Part shown: positions 61,926-64,000 of the stretch, one piece after another
Layout of the letters: every line of letters begins with the position of its first letter
How positions within the stretch are numbered: the stretch's first letter is position 1
Origin: Colletotrichum lupini
Taxonomy: Eukaryota > Ascomycota > Sordariomycetes > Glomerellales > Glomerellaceae
DNA length: 64,000 bases
NCBI RefSeq assembly: GCF_023278565.1
Contig: NC_064678.1
Span: forward strand, 3,038,001-3,102,000
Reading direction: 5' to 3'
Notes under the pieces: generated by a model
What the model saw: only the letters and a program-made list of their open reading frames with translations
What the model was told of the DNA's origin: nothing
Databases searched by the model: none
Translations under genes and position numbers: made by a program

Positions 61926-62870
61926 ATGGAACCCGAAACGCTGGAGCAGATGCAGACGCGCCACCGCAAGGAGCAGCGCGACCTCGTGGGCCGGATCACG
62001 AGCAAGAAGAAGAACGCGACCAAGAAGACGCGCAAGGGCGTGAACGATGAGTGCGCTGAGCTGGAGAGGCAGTTGAAGGCGAAGCATGAGGAGGAGGTGG
62101 CTGGGCTGTCTGGCGGTGGTGTCGCCGAGGAGGTTCAAGACGACGGCGACGACGAGACTGCCGAGGTTGTGGAGAAGTTGAAGGATACCACCATTTCCGA
62201 ATCCGAAACGCCGGTAGAAGAAGAGAGGGAAGAGACACAGGCACAAGGGCAAGGCCAAGGGAAGAAGCGCAACAGACAAAAAGAACGCCTGGCGCGGCGG
62301 GCGGCCGAGGTCGAGGCCGCGGCGGAGAAGGCGCAGGAGGAGGCGAGTAATATGACGGACCACCGGGGTATCGAGAAGACGTACATGCTCAAGGAGTTCA
62401 AGGCCAACGGGCTCGAGGAGAAGGAGATTGCGCCGGACGGGCATTGTTTGTTTTCTGCTGTGGCGGATCAGTTACGGCAGCAGGGTATTCCGCTCTCCGC
62501 TAGCGCTGAGGAAGCGAGTGGTGGCGGCGACCCGACGCAGAAGCTCCCGTATAGGGTTGTGAGGAGGGCGGCGGCGGAGTACATGGTGTCCCACCCGGAC
62601 GACTTTGCGCCGTTTCTGGAGGAAGGGTTGGAGGGGTACGTGAGGCGGATCCGGGACACGGCGGAGTGGGGTGGGCAGCTTGAGCTTGCGGCGCTGGCGA
62701 GCGTGTACGGGGTTGAGATTCGGGTTGTGCAGGATGGGAGGACGGAGAGGATTGGGCCGGCGGCGAGTGGTGGTGAGAGCGAGGAGAAGAAGGAGATTTG
62801 GTTGGCGTATTATCGGCATGGGTACGGGCTTGGTGAGCATTATAATTCCTTGCGAAAGACGACGGCGTGA
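61926..62870 (+). CDS. OTU2: OTU-domain deubiquitinase, OTU2/OTUD6 type
   Basis: A cysteine protease that removes ubiquitin. Yeast Otu2 and animal OTUD6 associate with the 40S ribosome. Single exon, 314 aa. Residues 1 to about 145 form a charged Lys/Glu-rich N-terminal coiled coil (RHRKEQRDL, KKKNATKKTRKG, KRNRQKERLARR), typical of this subfamily. The OTU domain runs from about 155 to the end. Its catalytic centre is PDGHCLFSA with Asp171 and Cys174, and the catalytic His305 lies in GEHYNSLR. The start ATG at 61926 gives the family N-terminus. Family length and motifs are complete, so an active enzyme is expected. The neighbouring genes give no functional hint. Confidence 0.93.
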   Translation: MEPETLEQMQTRHRKEQRDLVGRITSKKKNATKKTRKGVNDECAELERQLKAKHEEEVAGLSGGGVAEEVQDDGDDETAEVVEKLKDTTISESETPVEEEREETQAQGQGQGKKRNRQKERLARRAAEVEAAAEKAQEEASNMTDHRGIEKTYMLKEFKANGLEEKEIAPDGHCLFSAVADQLRQQGIPLSASAEEASGGGDPTQKLPYRVVRRAAAEYMVSHPDDFAPFLEEGLEGYVRRIRDTAEWGGQLELAALASVYGVEIRVVQDGRTERIGPAASGGESEEKKEIWLAYYRHGYGLGEHYNSLRKTTA

Positions 62871-63027
62871 GGGGTGTCGTAATTCGATCAAAGGGTGGAG
62901 GTTATGGAGAAGACTATATTCTCAACTTTTGTGTACATGGAGTTCTGGGCATTGCGTGGCACAGGCATACATCATTGGCCTAACAGAGGAAACTATCTAT
63001 TACCAGAATTATGTGCCGTCATGCTTG
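62871..63027. other. Short spacer between convergent genes
   Basis: About 157 bases separate the stop codons of the OTU gene and the methyltransferase gene, which converge. Both 3' UTRs must lie or overlap here. Confidence 0.7.
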
Positions 63028-64000
63028 TTAGTGACTCCAGACATGAATCCAATCGCGAACTGAGCCATCCTCATTCATACCAGCGCGATGCGTCCTGCTA
63101 GGCTTGACGAGCGCCAACCGCTTCAGACCGGCGGTGCCTTCCCCGCCATCCTCGTTCGCGGCCGGGGGAACGACAACGACGTCGGCCTCGTCGCCCGCCA
63201 GCGTCGAAGCCGAGAACTCGAGGGGTTGGCCGGGGCGGGTGAGCAGGGCGAGGTAGATATCCGGGTTCAGGCCCCACGGCGGGCCCGGCTGGGAAAGAGG
63301 TTTGCCGGACGGAAATTCGAGGCAGATGAGGCGGCCGGTGGCGGGGTTCAGGAGAGAGGATATGCGGGCTGACCATCGGGGCCGGGCTGTTGGGGGGAGG
63401 GCGCAGAGGAACTTTGGATGGTTGTTAGCTTCTTTTTTCTCATGTTGTGATTCCTCTTGGCCATTCCCTTTAAAAGCCACCGAGAAGAGTGAGACTTACA
63501 GTGTAATCAAAGATGAGGTCAAACGTCTTGTCCTCGCGGGGCCAGGCCTCGAGCCACGAGTCGGAGAAGAAGTCGCCCGAGAGCCACGTCACGGAACCCG
63601 GTTCGGCGCCGTTTGGCTGGCGTATGGCGTTCACGTCCGGCTCTGCTCCGTCTCCGTTACCGTCCCCGGCCGCCGCCGCAGCAGCTATGGCCTTTTGATT
63701 CTCCTTTGCCTCGGCGATGGCCGTGGGCGAAAAGTCGAGGCCGAGGACGTCGTAGCCTAGGTTTGCTAGGAGGAGGGCGTCGTGGCCTTTACCACATCCG
63801 GGAACGAGGGCCGTGTGCTTCCTCTGCTGTTGTCCCGCGGGCGATGAGGCGGTGGGAGGAGGAGGCGGGATGAGGTCCGGACGGGTGGTGATGATGTCCA
63901 GTAAGGCTAGGGAGGGCCCGCCGCGGTCCCAGGGGGTGAATTTCTCTTCCCAGAAGGCGGACCATTTCTGGCCGTGGTTTGCGAGGGGCGTGTTTTCGAA
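63028..64000 (-). CDS. TPMT-family thiol methyltransferase, 5' end outside window
   Basis: An S-adenosylmethionine-dependent methyltransferase of the thiopurine S-methyltransferase/thiol methyltransferase family. In plants and fungi it methylates halide, bisulfide or small thiols. Two exons are seen on the minus strand: 64000-63500 (continuing beyond the window) and 63411-63028, with intron 63499-63412 (GTAAGT..AAAG). The visible part starts FENTPLANHGQKW, includes WDRGGPSLAL, the SAM-binding motif I LVPGCGKGHDALLLANLGYD followed by VLGLDFS, then GDFFSD, the FDLIFDYTFLCALPP segment restored across the intron, and RPRWSARISSLL. An Ala/Gly-rich loop (about 15 residues) follows LDFSPTAIAEAK and is probably lineage-specific. 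It ends with a VRDWIHVW motif near the stop. The intron junction is supported by exact family continuity. Only a few N-terminal residues are missing. Confidence 0.9.

Overview
The window is nuclear DNA of a filamentous ascomycete, most likely a Sordariomycete of Colletotrichum type. The evidence is short GT..AG introns with CTAAC branch sites, fungal-type gene families (ILV5-type reductoisomerase with a mitochondrial presequence, RasB/ras-2-type GTPase, ApsA/Num1-type cortical protein), an intron-bearing tRNA-Glu, and an AT-rich block carrying the signature of repeat-induced point mutation (RIP). The genus is an inference.

Layout. 39-770: UBC12 (NEDD8-conjugating enzyme). 1935-3448: ketol-acid reductoisomerase, with a cluster of TGACTC boxes upstream. 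4762-7008: coiled-coil protein resembling Cut12. 8586-8672 (minus): tRNA-Glu(CTC). 21208-22093: Ras2-type GTPase, standing alone between about 12.5 kb and about 11.8 kb without a convincing gene. 33920-34780 (minus): type II HAD-family dehalogenase. 35356-35550 (minus): a doubtful small secreted protein. 43030-54165: AT-rich, RIP-mutated repeat block. 56778-60966: ApsA/Num1-like protein with a C-terminal PH domain. 61926-62870: OTU2/OTUD6-type deubiquitinase. 63028-64000 (minus, running off the end): TPMT-family thiol methyltransferase.

The repeat block can be resolved by reading through its stop codons. A Mutator-like (MULE) transposase relic on the plus strand is split by a minus-strand Ty3/Gypsy chromovirus relic (44307-52369). 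The chromovirus has about 190-bp LTRs and a 5-bp target duplication. Its CCHC knuckle, reverse transcriptase, RNase H, integrase (zinc site, DDE core, GPY/F) and chromodomain are all still traceable. Between the end of pol and the 3' LTR lies about 2.4 kb with a decayed reading frame on the opposite strand, an unexpected accessory ORF that I do not recognise. This is the most unusual signal in the window.

The single-copy genes are ordinary housekeeping and cell-polarity functions: neddylation, branched-chain amino acid synthesis, spindle pole, Ras signalling, nuclear positioning, deubiquitination. They do not form a cluster or pathway. No CRISPR, rRNA gene or secondary-metabolite cluster was seen.
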